From: Thalassomonas actiniarum
GTDB taxonomy: Bacteria > Pseudomonadota > Gammaproteobacteria > Enterobacterales > Alteromonadaceae
Direction of reading: 5' to 3'
Assembly: GCF_000948975.2 (NCBI RefSeq)
Contig: NZ_CP059735.1
Location: 4,154,001 to 4,218,000 of the forward strand
Length of the DNA: 64,000 nt
Program-made: the position numbers and the translations under genes
The notes under the pieces: model-generated
Database searches by the model: none
What the model was told of the DNA's origin: nothing
Seen by the model: the letters and a program-made list of their open reading frames with translations, nothing else
In this document: piece by piece, positions 1-7,241 of the stretch
Position numbering within the stretch: the first letter of the stretch is position 1
Layout: the number at the start of each line of letters is the position of its first letter

Positions 1-971
1 TTTTCGATATACAAAGCCGTCAGCCATACCCAGAAGTAACGCCAAAGCCGGGCATAAACCGCCTGGTTTTCACGGTTGATATAACGTAACGTCAGCTCTG
101 CCAGTGCCTGACAACTGGTCACCCCATGAAGCGTGGTTAATGCCGGTTCGAATAAATACAAACGGGCGGCTGCTTGGCAAATACCCGCCATCACCGGGGT
201 AAGTTCATCTTCATCTAAGGTAAAACCCGTGCCCAGGGCCAGTTGATGGATCACCTGCTCACGGCATAACTGCTCGCAGATACTGATGCTGCCGCCGTAA
301 ATCTTGCGGCTTAACCTGCCGGGCAAATGCCCTTTTTCCAGCCACTGGCGTATGCTTAGCCAGCTCTGTCCGGCCTGATGACTTGCCGCCGAAAGTGAAG
401 CGTCTGCCTCCAGCAGGTCAAGCAGCTCGGGATTTATTGCCGGCTCCTCAAGGTAGAGATCCTGATAACGTATCGCCATGTAAGCCAGGGCATCGGCAAT
501 TAACCCCGAATCGCCGTGACCTGTGGCAAAACTTAGGCGGATCAGCGGATGGAACAGTCCCATAGGTAAACCGGGCTTCATCGCATCCAGCAACTCGGTG
601 ATCACCTCTGCGCTTTCTCCCTGGTCGAATAGCTGTAAAAACACCCGGCGAAACTCGCGCAGCTTATCGCTCTGTCCCAGGTATTGGCGCCAGTTTTGCG
701 TCGTGACTTCATTTAAATCTTTCAAGCCCAGCTCCCCGGTAATAGCTGCCCTGTGCCTGGGCCAGCTGTCCCTGAAATTAACAATATCCTGATCGCTTGC
801 CCCCAGGCCATGCATCGCCATAATGGTCATGGGATAATGGTTTGCCATGCCTCCCTGGGTGATGCCTGCCAGGTTGGGGTGATAAAAACTGTCTTGGCGC
901 ACTTCTTCATTAACAAGCGCCGACATAACGGCCGAAGGGGTAAAATCCGGCGCATTTTCAATATTTTTCAT
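1..971 (-). CDS. Questin oxidase-like family protein (partial, runs off the window start)
   Basis: An open frame reads on the minus strand from an ATG at 971 (MKNIENAPDFTPSAV) to the window edge, so the C-terminus is missing. Segments such as GLFHPLIRLSFATGHGD and LTTLHGVTSCQALAEL resemble the questin oxidase/AflY family (DUF4243), whose fungal members carry out Baeyer-Villiger-type oxidation of anthraquinones. Bacterial members have no settled role. It is the last visible gene of a minus-strand set of pirin, DoxX and glutathionyl-hydroquinone reductases, which fits a role in quinone handling. The family call is from recalled motifs; the substrate is unknown. Confidence 0.75.
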   Translation of the reverse strand, partial: MKNIENAPDFTPSAVMSALVNEEVRQDSFYHPNLAGITQGGMANHYPMTIMAMHGLGASDQDIVNFRDSWPRHRAAITGELGLKDLNEVTTQNWRQYLGQSDKLREFRRVFLQLFDQGESAEVITELLDAMKPGLPMGLFHPLIRLSFATGHGDSGLIADALAYMAIRYQDLYLEEPAINPELLDLLEADASLSAASHQAGQSWLSIRQWLEKGHLPGRLSRKIYGGSISICEQLCREQVIHQLALGTGFTLDEDELTPVMAGICQAAARLYLFEPALTTLHGVTSCQALAELTLRYINRENQAVYARLWRYFWVWLTALYIE

Positions 972-1087
972 ACAGCACAACTCCTTCTCTGATAAACAGT
1001 GAATGATTCAATTGATAACTAGATGTGTGGTAAAGCAGGTCCTGTGCTACTGCTCTTTGGCCAAAGAGCAATAGCTGTCAGGGGGTA

Positions 1088-2062
1088 TCAGGTAAAATCC
1101 GCAAGCGGACCTATCGGCACTATGCCATGAGGGTTTCTCAGCGGACTTTTCGAATGATAACCACTACGGTAAATATCCAGATCTACGGTTTCGGCAACGC
1201 CCGGGATCCGGTATAAAGCTTTCAGGTAACGGGACAAGTTGGGATAATCCCGCAGCATCTTCAAATTACATTTAAAGGCGCTAAAGTAGCCGACATCAAA
1301 ACGCACTAAGGTGGGCAACAAGCGCCAGTCGGCTTCGGTGATCTTATCTCCCAACAGGTAGTCTTGCTGCGCCAGACGTAACTCAAGTTTATCCAGTGCG
1401 GCAAACAAAGCCGTTACCGCTTCATCATAGGCGGACTGGGTGCGGGCAAAGCCAGCCTTGTAAACGCCGTTATTGATGTGATTAAAAATATAATCGTTTA
1501 ATTCATCAATATCGTTTGCCTGCGCCTCGGGATAAAAGTCCTGTTCATCGCCGGTAATAGGGTTAAACGCCCCGTTAAACATACGGATAATTTCCGACGA
1601 CTCATTGCTGACAATGGTTTGCTTTTGCTTGTCCCATAACACAGGCACGGTCACCCGGCCGCTGTATTTTGGGTTTGCCTTAAGGTATAACTCGTACATG
1701 GCATTTAACTGGTAAAGGTCATCGCGAAAACGCGCTTTATGGTTATCAAACACCCAGCCATTTTCGGTGCGCAGCGGCGCCACCAGCGACAGGGAAACAA
1801 CGCCAGCAAGCTTTTTCACCTGACGGTAAATCAAAGTACGGTGCGCCCAGGGGCAATTTAACGCGGCAAACAAATGATAACGCCCTGCTTCTGCCTTAAA
1901 GCCCCCGCTGCCGCTGGGACCGGCCGAGCCATCGGCGGTGACCCAACTTCGAAAACCCGCGGTACCACGCTCAAATTTGCCCCCCGATGCCTGGTAAGCT
2001 TTGGCCTCAAGTTCGGCTAATTTATCGTCGGTCAGCCACTCCCCGTCAATTAACTTACCCAT
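1088..2062 (-). CDS. Glutathionyl-hydroquinone reductase (YqjG/PcpF-like), second tandem copy
   Basis: This 324-residue GST-fold protein carries the CPWAHR active-site motif (Cys70) of Xi-class S-glutathionyl-(hydro)quinone reductases. These enzymes remove glutathione from glutathionyl-hydroquinones in the cytosol. The N-terminal thioredoxin-like domain covers roughly residues 50-190 and the all-helical C-terminal domain follows. The start codon overlaps the stop of the upstream paralogue (TAATG), so translation is probably coupled. The two copies share the architecture and motifs such as VTVPVLWDKQKQTIVSNES, yet differ widely in sequence, so the duplication is not recent. Confidence 0.9.
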   Translation of the reverse strand: MGKLIDGEWLTDDKLAELEAKAYQASGGKFERGTAGFRSWVTADGSAGPSGSGGFKAEAGRYHLFAALNCPWAHRTLIYRQVKKLAGVVSLSLVAPLRTENGWVFDNHKARFRDDLYQLNAMYELYLKANPKYSGRVTVPVLWDKQKQTIVSNESSEIIRMFNGAFNPITGDEQDFYPEAQANDIDELNDYIFNHINNGVYKAGFARTQSAYDEAVTALFAALDKLELRLAQQDYLLGDKITEADWRLLPTLVRFDVGYFSAFKCNLKMLRDYPNLSRYLKALYRIPGVAETVDLDIYRSGYHSKSPLRNPHGIVPIGPLADFT

Positions 2063-3072
2063 TAGCTGGCAGCTCCTGATACTGTTTGAGCGCTTTTAAG
2101 CTGATCCCGGTTATGGGGAGCATCAAAATTCAGCTCAGGCCCAGCCGGAATAATCCGGGTAGGATTAATGGTTTCATGGGAGGCGTAATAATGCGCCTTG
2201 ATATAATCTATATCCACCGTCGGTGCGACACCCGGATACTGGTAAAGCTCCCGCAGATAATTCGACAATACGGGATAATCAGCAATACGCTTTAAATTAC
2301 ACTTAAAATGCCCGACATAAACCGCGTCAAAACGCACTAAGGTGGTGAATAAACGCCAGTCGGCTTCGGTCAGTTGCTCGCCAGCCAAATAACGCTGCGT
2401 AGTTAACTTATGCTCCAATTCATCGAGGACATTAAACACATCCACCACGGCTTCATCATAAGCTGCCTGGGTCGTGGCAAAACCGGCCCGGTAAACACCG
2501 TTGTTAAAACCGTGATACACCCGCTCGTTAATGGCATCAATTTCATCGCGCTTACCCTCTGGGTAGTAATCCCCGGGTTTGGCACCCAGGTGATCAAAAG
2601 CGCTGTTAAGCATACGGATAATATCCGCCGATTCATTGCTGACAATGGTTTGCTGATGTTTATCCCAGAGCACAGGTACAGTCACCCGCCCGGTATAATC
2701 GCCTTTGGCCAGGGTATAGATTTCATGCATGCGGGTTTTGCCGTTTACGCTGTCGGGTACCACACCCGGTCCCGGCTCAAAGGTCCAGCCTTCATCCGCC
2801 ATATAGGAATTGACGATAGATACCGAAATCATCTCTTCAAGTCCCTTAAGCGCCCTGAAAATCAAAGTACGGTGGGCCCAGGGACAAGCCAGGGAAACAT
2901 AAAGGTGATAGCGTCCTGCTTCGGCTTTAAACCCTCCCTGCCCCGTCGGTCCCGGCTGGCCGTCGGCGGTAACCCAGTGGTTAAACTGAGCCGCTTTACG
3001 GACAAAACGCCCGTTGCTCGATGCAGTATCATACCAGTCGGTATGCCATTTACCTTCAACTAATAATCCCAT
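2062..3072 (-). CDS. Glutathionyl-hydroquinone reductase (YqjG/PcpF-like), first tandem copy
   Basis: This 336-residue protein of the Xi-class GST family has the catalytic motif CPWAHRTLIFR (Cys63). The conserved segment VTVPVLWDKHQQTIVSNES matches its downstream neighbour. It probably reduces glutathionyl-hydroquinones to free hydroquinones. It lies between the pirin gene and the second copy, with a one-base TAATG overlap with the latter, so the two should be cotranslated. The E. coli YhaJ regulon holds one such enzyme (YqjG) beside a DoxX protein and a pirin; here the enzyme is doubled. Confidence 0.92.
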   Translation of the reverse strand: MGLLVEGKWHTDWYDTASSNGRFVRKAAQFNHWVTADGQPGPTGQGGFKAEAGRYHLYVSLACPWAHRTLIFRALKGLEEMISVSIVNSYMADEGWTFEPGPGVVPDSVNGKTRMHEIYTLAKGDYTGRVTVPVLWDKHQQTIVSNESADIIRMLNSAFDHLGAKPGDYYPEGKRDEIDAINERVYHGFNNGVYRAGFATTQAAYDEAVVDVFNVLDELEHKLTTQRYLAGEQLTEADWRLFTTLVRFDAVYVGHFKCNLKRIADYPVLSNYLRELYQYPGVAPTVDIDYIKAHYYASHETINPTRIIPAGPELNFDAPHNRDQLKSAQTVSGAAS

Positions 3073-3123
3073 GGTTATCCCCTTAATTGATATCGTAAAA
3101 ATGTTTGTTCACTAAAATTGCGG

Positions 3124-4014
3124 TTAAAACAGGCCGCGGCGAAAATCATCAAATGCCTGGTTAATTTCTTCCCGGGTATTCATCACAAAAGGACCGCTTT
3201 GCACCACCGACTCGTTAAGCGGTTTACCCGCCACCAGTAACACCCGGCTTGAAGAAGACTGGCCGGTTAGCTTCACTTGTTCGCCAGCCCCCAGGATACC
3301 CAAAGTCTTGGCACCGACTTTCTGCCCCTTCTCTCCGACCGTCAGCTCTCCTTCAACCACATAGATAAAGGCATTGTGGCCTTCGGGAAGTTGCTGGTTA
3401 AAGACAACGCCTGCCGGCAGGGTCACATCCATATAGGTCGGCGAGGTATAGTGATTAATGACCGGCCCTTGAGTGCCCAAATCGGTTTGACCGGCAATCA
3501 CCCGAACTTCGGTGCCATCCTCACGGTTTTCGACGGCTACCTTATCCGGCGCAAATTCCTGATAGGCTGGCTCTGTCATTTTGTCGGTCTTAGGCAGATT
3601 CACCCAAAGCTGGAAGCCCTTGAGCAAACCGTTTTCCTGCTCCGGCATTTCCGAATGCAAAATGCCTTTGCCCGCCGTCATCCATTGCACACCGCCCGGC
3701 TCTATCACCCCTTCGTTACCTTTGCTGTCTTTGTGACGCATACGCCCGTCAAGCAGATAGGTGACGGTTTCAAAACCCCGGTGCGGGTGGGTAGGAAAAC
3801 CGCCGATATAATCGTCCGGGTTGTCGCTTTCAAAACAGTCGAGCATTAAAAAAGGATCTATCATTCGCAACTGCGGCGTTCCGATAATCCGGGTTAATCT
3901 TACGCCGTCGCCATCACTGGCCCGCATGCCTGCCGTTGCCGTTATCAGCTCTTTGGTTTGATTTACTTGCATAGTGTTTTCACTGCTCTGTGTCTGGGTT
4001 AAATTGCTCATCAT
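3124..4014 (-). CDS. Pirin family protein
   Basis: This 296-residue bicupin carries the pirin signature FPTHPHRGFETVTYLLDG with metal-binding histidines in the N-terminal cupin, followed by the second cupin and the typical C-terminal segment with MNTREEINQAFDDF. Bacterial pirins such as YhaK and YhhW are cytosolic; YhhW has quercetinase activity. AAGGAG precedes the ATGATG start by four to seven bases, so the first or second Met may be used. It lies between the DoxX gene and the two glutathionyl-hydroquinone reductases, as in the E. coli YhaJ regulon. Confidence 0.93.
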   Translation of the reverse strand: MMSNLTQTQSSENTMQVNQTKELITATAGMRASDGDGVRLTRIIGTPQLRMIDPFLMLDCFESDNPDDYIGGFPTHPHRGFETVTYLLDGRMRHKDSKGNEGVIEPGGVQWMTAGKGILHSEMPEQENGLLKGFQLWVNLPKTDKMTEPAYQEFAPDKVAVENREDGTEVRVIAGQTDLGTQGPVINHYTSPTYMDVTLPAGVVFNQQLPEGHNAFIYVVEGELTVGEKGQKVGAKTLGILGAGEQVKLTGQSSSSRVLLVAGKPLNESVVQSGPFVMNTREEINQAFDDFRRGLF

Positions 4015-4094
4015 AAATCTCCTTTAAATTAAGCCGGGAAAAGCCCTGACGGCTTCACCCGTTTATCCTTTTAATTAGTTATTCTTTGCTTCTG

Positions 4095-4481
4095 TTACTC
4101 TTTACCTCTGTTATCCAAGGCATAACTACCTAGTCCCGTAGCAATCAGGATGAGGAAGCCACCGGCAATCGCGACATTTTTCATAAACATGATCATTTGT
4201 ATCTGGTCGCTGAAATCGGCGTGGAATAAAGCCGCCGATACCAAACTAAAACCGGCTAATGCCAGGGCGGCAATTCGTGTTTGCCAGCCGAGGATGATGG
4301 CTAGAGCGCCAAAGACTTCGGTGATAATCACCAGCGGTAATAAGAATCCGGGAACGCCCATGGCTTCCATATAACCCTGGGTACCGGCATAAGAAAAAAC
4401 CTTGTTTACGCCTGACATCAAAAAGATTAAGGCAATTAAAAAACGTCCGGCCGGGGCACTGAAATCAATAAGTTTATTCAT
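4095..4481 (-). CDS. DoxX family membrane protein
   Basis: This 128-residue protein has four predicted membrane helices and the DoxX family layout: GRFLIALIFLMSGVNKVFSY at the N-terminus, then LLPLVIITEVFGALAIILGW and two more helices. E. coli YqjF is the comparable DoxX protein beside a glutathionyl-hydroquinone reductase. The ATG follows a GGAG ribosome site by eight bases. It is the first gene of the minus-strand set and faces the LysR gene. Its biochemical function is unknown; a role in quinone or thiol redox handling is inferred from the neighbours. Confidence 0.88.
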   Translation of the reverse strand: MNKLIDFSAPAGRFLIALIFLMSGVNKVFSYAGTQGYMEAMGVPGFLLPLVIITEVFGALAIILGWQTRIAALALAGFSLVSAALFHADFSDQIQMIMFMKNVAIAGGFLILIATGLGSYALDNRGKE

Positions 4482-4642
4482 AATATTTTCTCCACATTTA
4501 CTCAGGTATTTACTGTTGTTTAGATGACTTGTTTAAGCCGATGATGAAAGTTTAGTTGTTGATGATATGAGAATAAACAGCAATAATGAGAAATGATAAT
4601 TGCCAATATAAGAACAATTAAAATTTAACAACAGGAGACATT
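4482..4642. promoter_or_regulatory. Divergent promoter region between the DoxX operon and the LysR gene
   Basis: This 161-bp AT-rich gap separates the minus-strand DoxX/pirin/GST set from the plus-strand LysR gene. This is the usual arrangement for a LysR regulator controlling its divergent target and itself. I could not assign an exact operator or promoter boxes, so the regulatory role is inferred from layout only. Confidence 0.45.
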
Positions 4643-5548
4643 ATGGGCCAGTTAGAGCAGATGGCGATTTTTGTGCGTATCGTAGAAGCCGGCGGTATCG
4701 GCAAGGCGGCCGAGCAGCTTGACCTGGCAAAGTCAGCCGTCAGCCGCCGCCTGGTAGAGCTGGAAACCCGGCTCGATACCCGCTTGCTTATCCGCACTAC
4801 GCGCAAATCAAAACTCACCGACGCCGGTCAGGTGTTTTACCAGCGGGCGGTAAAAATTCTCGATGACGTCGCCCAGATGAATAATGAAACCAGTTGTGTC
4901 GATGCCACCTTAAACGGCACCCTGCGCATGGCGGTGCCACTCTCGTTTGGCCTGATGCATTTAACCTCTGCCATAGATGAATTTTGCGAGCGCCACCCGG
5001 ATCTGACCATAGAAATAGATTTTGCCGACCGGCAAATCGACCTGGTAGAAGAAGGTTATGAGCTGGCAATCCGCATCGCCGATCTCAAAGACTCCAGCCT
5101 GCAGGCAAAACGTATTACCCCAGTGCGCCACGTACTGTGCGCCAGCCCGGACTATCTTGATGCCAGAGGCACGCCAGAAACCATAACGGATTTAAAGCAA
5201 CACCAGTTCCTGCAATACGGCAAGGCCAGCCATGCCAAACTTCACATTACCGATCCCAAAGGAAAAACCGTCCATTTTCCGCTAACGGCAAAAATGAAGG
5301 CCAATAACGGCGATTTTTTACGGGATATGGCCATTGCCGGACATGGCATTACCTACCTGCCGACCTTTATTGCCTGGCAGGCGGTTTTAACCGGTGAGCT
5401 AGTGCCTTTATTGTGTGACCACAAGCTGCCGGTAGCCAATGTCTATGCCGTGTATCCGCAAACCCGCTTTTTATCACAGCGGGCACGGGTGCTGATCGAC
5501 TTTATGGCAGAGCGCTTTGGCGACAATCCCTACTGGGACCAAAAATAA
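4643..5548 (+). CDS. LysR family transcriptional regulator (YhaJ-like)
   Basis: This 301-residue protein has an N-terminal winged helix-turn-helix (VEAGGIGKAAEQLDLAKSAVSRRL at about 14-37) and a C-terminal periplasmic-binding-like effector domain. Unlike many LysR proteins, its HTH uses the AKSAVSRRLVELE pattern of the YhaJ/PcpR-like group. The ATG at 4643 is preceded by ACAGGAGAC. It is divergent from the DoxX-pirin-GST set. In E. coli, YhaJ controls yqjFG and yhaK and responds to quinone-like breakdown products, so the same job is likely here. The inducer is unknown. Confidence 0.9.
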   Translation: MGQLEQMAIFVRIVEAGGIGKAAEQLDLAKSAVSRRLVELETRLDTRLLIRTTRKSKLTDAGQVFYQRAVKILDDVAQMNNETSCVDATLNGTLRMAVPLSFGLMHLTSAIDEFCERHPDLTIEIDFADRQIDLVEEGYELAIRIADLKDSSLQAKRITPVRHVLCASPDYLDARGTPETITDLKQHQFLQYGKASHAKLHITDPKGKTVHFPLTAKMKANNGDFLRDMAIAGHGITYLPTFIAWQAVLTGELVPLLCDHKLPVANVYAVYPQTRFLSQRARVLIDFMAERFGDNPYWDQK

Positions 5549-5673
5549 AGAGGGGGGATCAAAAATAGCGAAAGTAGCTAAACTACAGGCCGCTGCGAGT
5601 CTCTGGCATCTTGTTATTTTTCAGGGTATATTGCTTTTTTCCTAGAATATTAATACCTTGGGATCCCCGATAT

Positions 5674-6642
5674 ATGAAACGCATACTCGCTGCCTTAGTA
5701 CTCTTTAGCGCTTTTTCCTTTGCAGCCCAGGCGAAAAAGGTGGTGACAGATGCGATAGCAGATACCGATTACCGGCATGAATTTTCAGCTTTAAAACAGC
5801 AGCATCAAACCCAAGTGTTGATTGACCGCTACCATCAGACCATATACAACACACAAGATGACTCCCACGGTGCCCATGCCATGCTCGATATTATGAGCCG
5901 GGACGGTTTTACCGTCAGTTATACAGATAAAGCCCTGGATTTAGCCAAGGCCGATACCGATATTTTGATCATTCACGGCCTGCCCAACGATAAAATCACT
6001 TTAGACAGCGGTGCAGTTTTCTGGAAATCCCCCATCAGCGACAAGGAGCTGGACTCCATAGTTCCCTGGGTAGCAAGCGGCGGCAGCTTATTTCTCACCC
6101 TAAGCCATTTCCCCGGCGGCAGTGGCGCGCGCCCTTTACTGGAAGCCTTTGAGGTCAAATTCCGCGACGGTTACGCCTATTCCCCCAAATACCCGAGCTT
6201 TACCTCAAAAGACGGCCGCTGCTCAAACTTTTTTGGTATGACAAAGCAGGCAGGTCTGCTGAAAAAATCCCATCCGCTTTATAACTTGGGACCTAAAGTA
6301 GAGAAGATTGACTTTCATTGCGGCGCGGCCGTTTTTCGCCAGCCACAAGACGTAGTGATCGCTTACCCCAAGGCCACGGGAAATTACAATAAAGACGACA
6401 GTTTTCACGAAATATCAGACTATTATGCTGCCATGATTGCCTTTGACTACGGTAAAGGTAAAGTGGTAGTAACCACAGATCAGGGCATGTTCAGAAACTT
6501 TATCTTCACCTTTGACGAAAAAGAAAAAGTTTATGTCACTATCACCAGCCCGGACAACGATAACGGCAATCTGTTTGTCAGTATGATGCGCTGGTTATCC
6601 CCGCATATTAACCCGGCCAAAACACAAAACAACAAGAACTGA
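5674..6642 (+). CDS. Secreted DUF4350-like protein
   Basis: I place the start at the ATG at 5674 because it begins a clean signal peptide (MKRILAALVLFSAFSFAAQA); an in-frame start 63 bases upstream would add a hydrophobic tail that spoils it. The mature part of about 300 residues has an ILIIHGLPND strand, then VPWVASGGSLFLTLSHFPGG. This resembles the class-I glutamine-amidotransferase-like Rossmann core of DUF4350 proteins, without an evident catalytic triad. It is predicted to be periplasmic. A GNAT gene starts 13 bases downstream and may be cotranscribed. Function unknown. Confidence 0.75.
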   Translation: MKRILAALVLFSAFSFAAQAKKVVTDAIADTDYRHEFSALKQQHQTQVLIDRYHQTIYNTQDDSHGAHAMLDIMSRDGFTVSYTDKALDLAKADTDILIIHGLPNDKITLDSGAVFWKSPISDKELDSIVPWVASGGSLFLTLSHFPGGSGARPLLEAFEVKFRDGYAYSPKYPSFTSKDGRCSNFFGMTKQAGLLKKSHPLYNLGPKVEKIDFHCGAAVFRQPQDVVIAYPKATGNYNKDDSFHEISDYYAAMIAFDYGKGKVVVTTDQGMFRNFIFTFDEKEKVYVTITSPDNDNGNLFVSMMRWLSPHINPAKTQNNKN

Positions 6643-6655
6643 AAAAGGAACTCTA

Positions 6656-7183
6656 GTGGAATTATCAAGTGACAGAATAAAGCTGACAGCGTTCGACCAG
6701 TCAGACTTTGACTTATTTGTCGAACTTTCTATGTGCCCGAAAGTAATGGAGCATGTGTATACCCCTTTAACGCTTGAACAGGCTACGGCGGCATTTGAAG
6801 CAAAATCCCGTCCCTGGACACCCGATTGCGATACCTGGCTGTGTTTTGGCATCAACGCACGGGCCAGCGGCGAAAAGCTTGGCAATATCGGCATAAAAAT
6901 TACCGACCATGAAGCAAAAATTGCCGAAACCGGTTTTATGATCAAACCCACCGCCCAGGGTAAAGGTTTTGCAGGTGAAGCCTTAGGCCTGGTTAAAGCT
7001 TATGTGTTTAACCACTTGAAATTAAACAAACTCACCGCCACTTGTGCCGCCGCCAATACCGGCTCGTATAAGCTACTGGAAAAATCCGGCTTTTTACGCG
7101 AAGGCTGCTTAAAGCAAAATACACTGATCAATAACCGCTACGTGGACGATTATCTCTACGGCCTGTGCCGCTCGGATATTTAA
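6656..7183 (+). CDS. GNAT family N-acetyltransferase (RimJ/RimL-like)
   Basis: This 175-residue protein begins at a GTG with AAGGA just upstream. It shows the RimJ/RimL-type GNAT order: LSSDRIKLTAFDQSDFD at the N-terminus, the acetyl-CoA-binding region GFMIKPTAQGKGFAGEAL at about 97-114, and the ending ATCAAANTGSYKLLEKSGFLREG. It should use acetyl-CoA to acetylate an amine of a small molecule or a protein N-terminus. The acceptor cannot be read from the sequence. It lies 13 bp behind the DUF4350-like gene. Confidence 0.88.
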   Translation: MELSSDRIKLTAFDQSDFDLFVELSMCPKVMEHVYTPLTLEQATAAFEAKSRPWTPDCDTWLCFGINARASGEKLGNIGIKITDHEAKIAETGFMIKPTAQGKGFAGEALGLVKAYVFNHLKLNKLTATCAAANTGSYKLLEKSGFLREGCLKQNTLINNRYVDDYLYGLCRSDI

Positions 7184-7191
7184 CGGCAAAA

Positions 7192-7221
7192 AGGCTGTTT
7201 GCCGGTTCGGACAAACAGCCT
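7192..7221 (-). terminator. Rho-independent terminator of the ABC transporter operon
   Basis: AGGCTGTTTG (7192-7201) pairs perfectly with CAAACAGCCT (7212-7221) over a 10-base loop. On the minus strand the stem is followed by TTTTT, so it most likely ends the permease transcript. It could also serve the convergent GNAT gene. Confidence 0.75.
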
Positions 7222-7241
7222 GTTTAATCCCCTAACCCCCT

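Noticed and set aside
2410-3063. Long antisense ORF of 217 codons opposite the first reductase gene
   Set aside because: It is the complement of a clear GST-family gene, has no family resemblance and follows from the codon pattern of the real gene.
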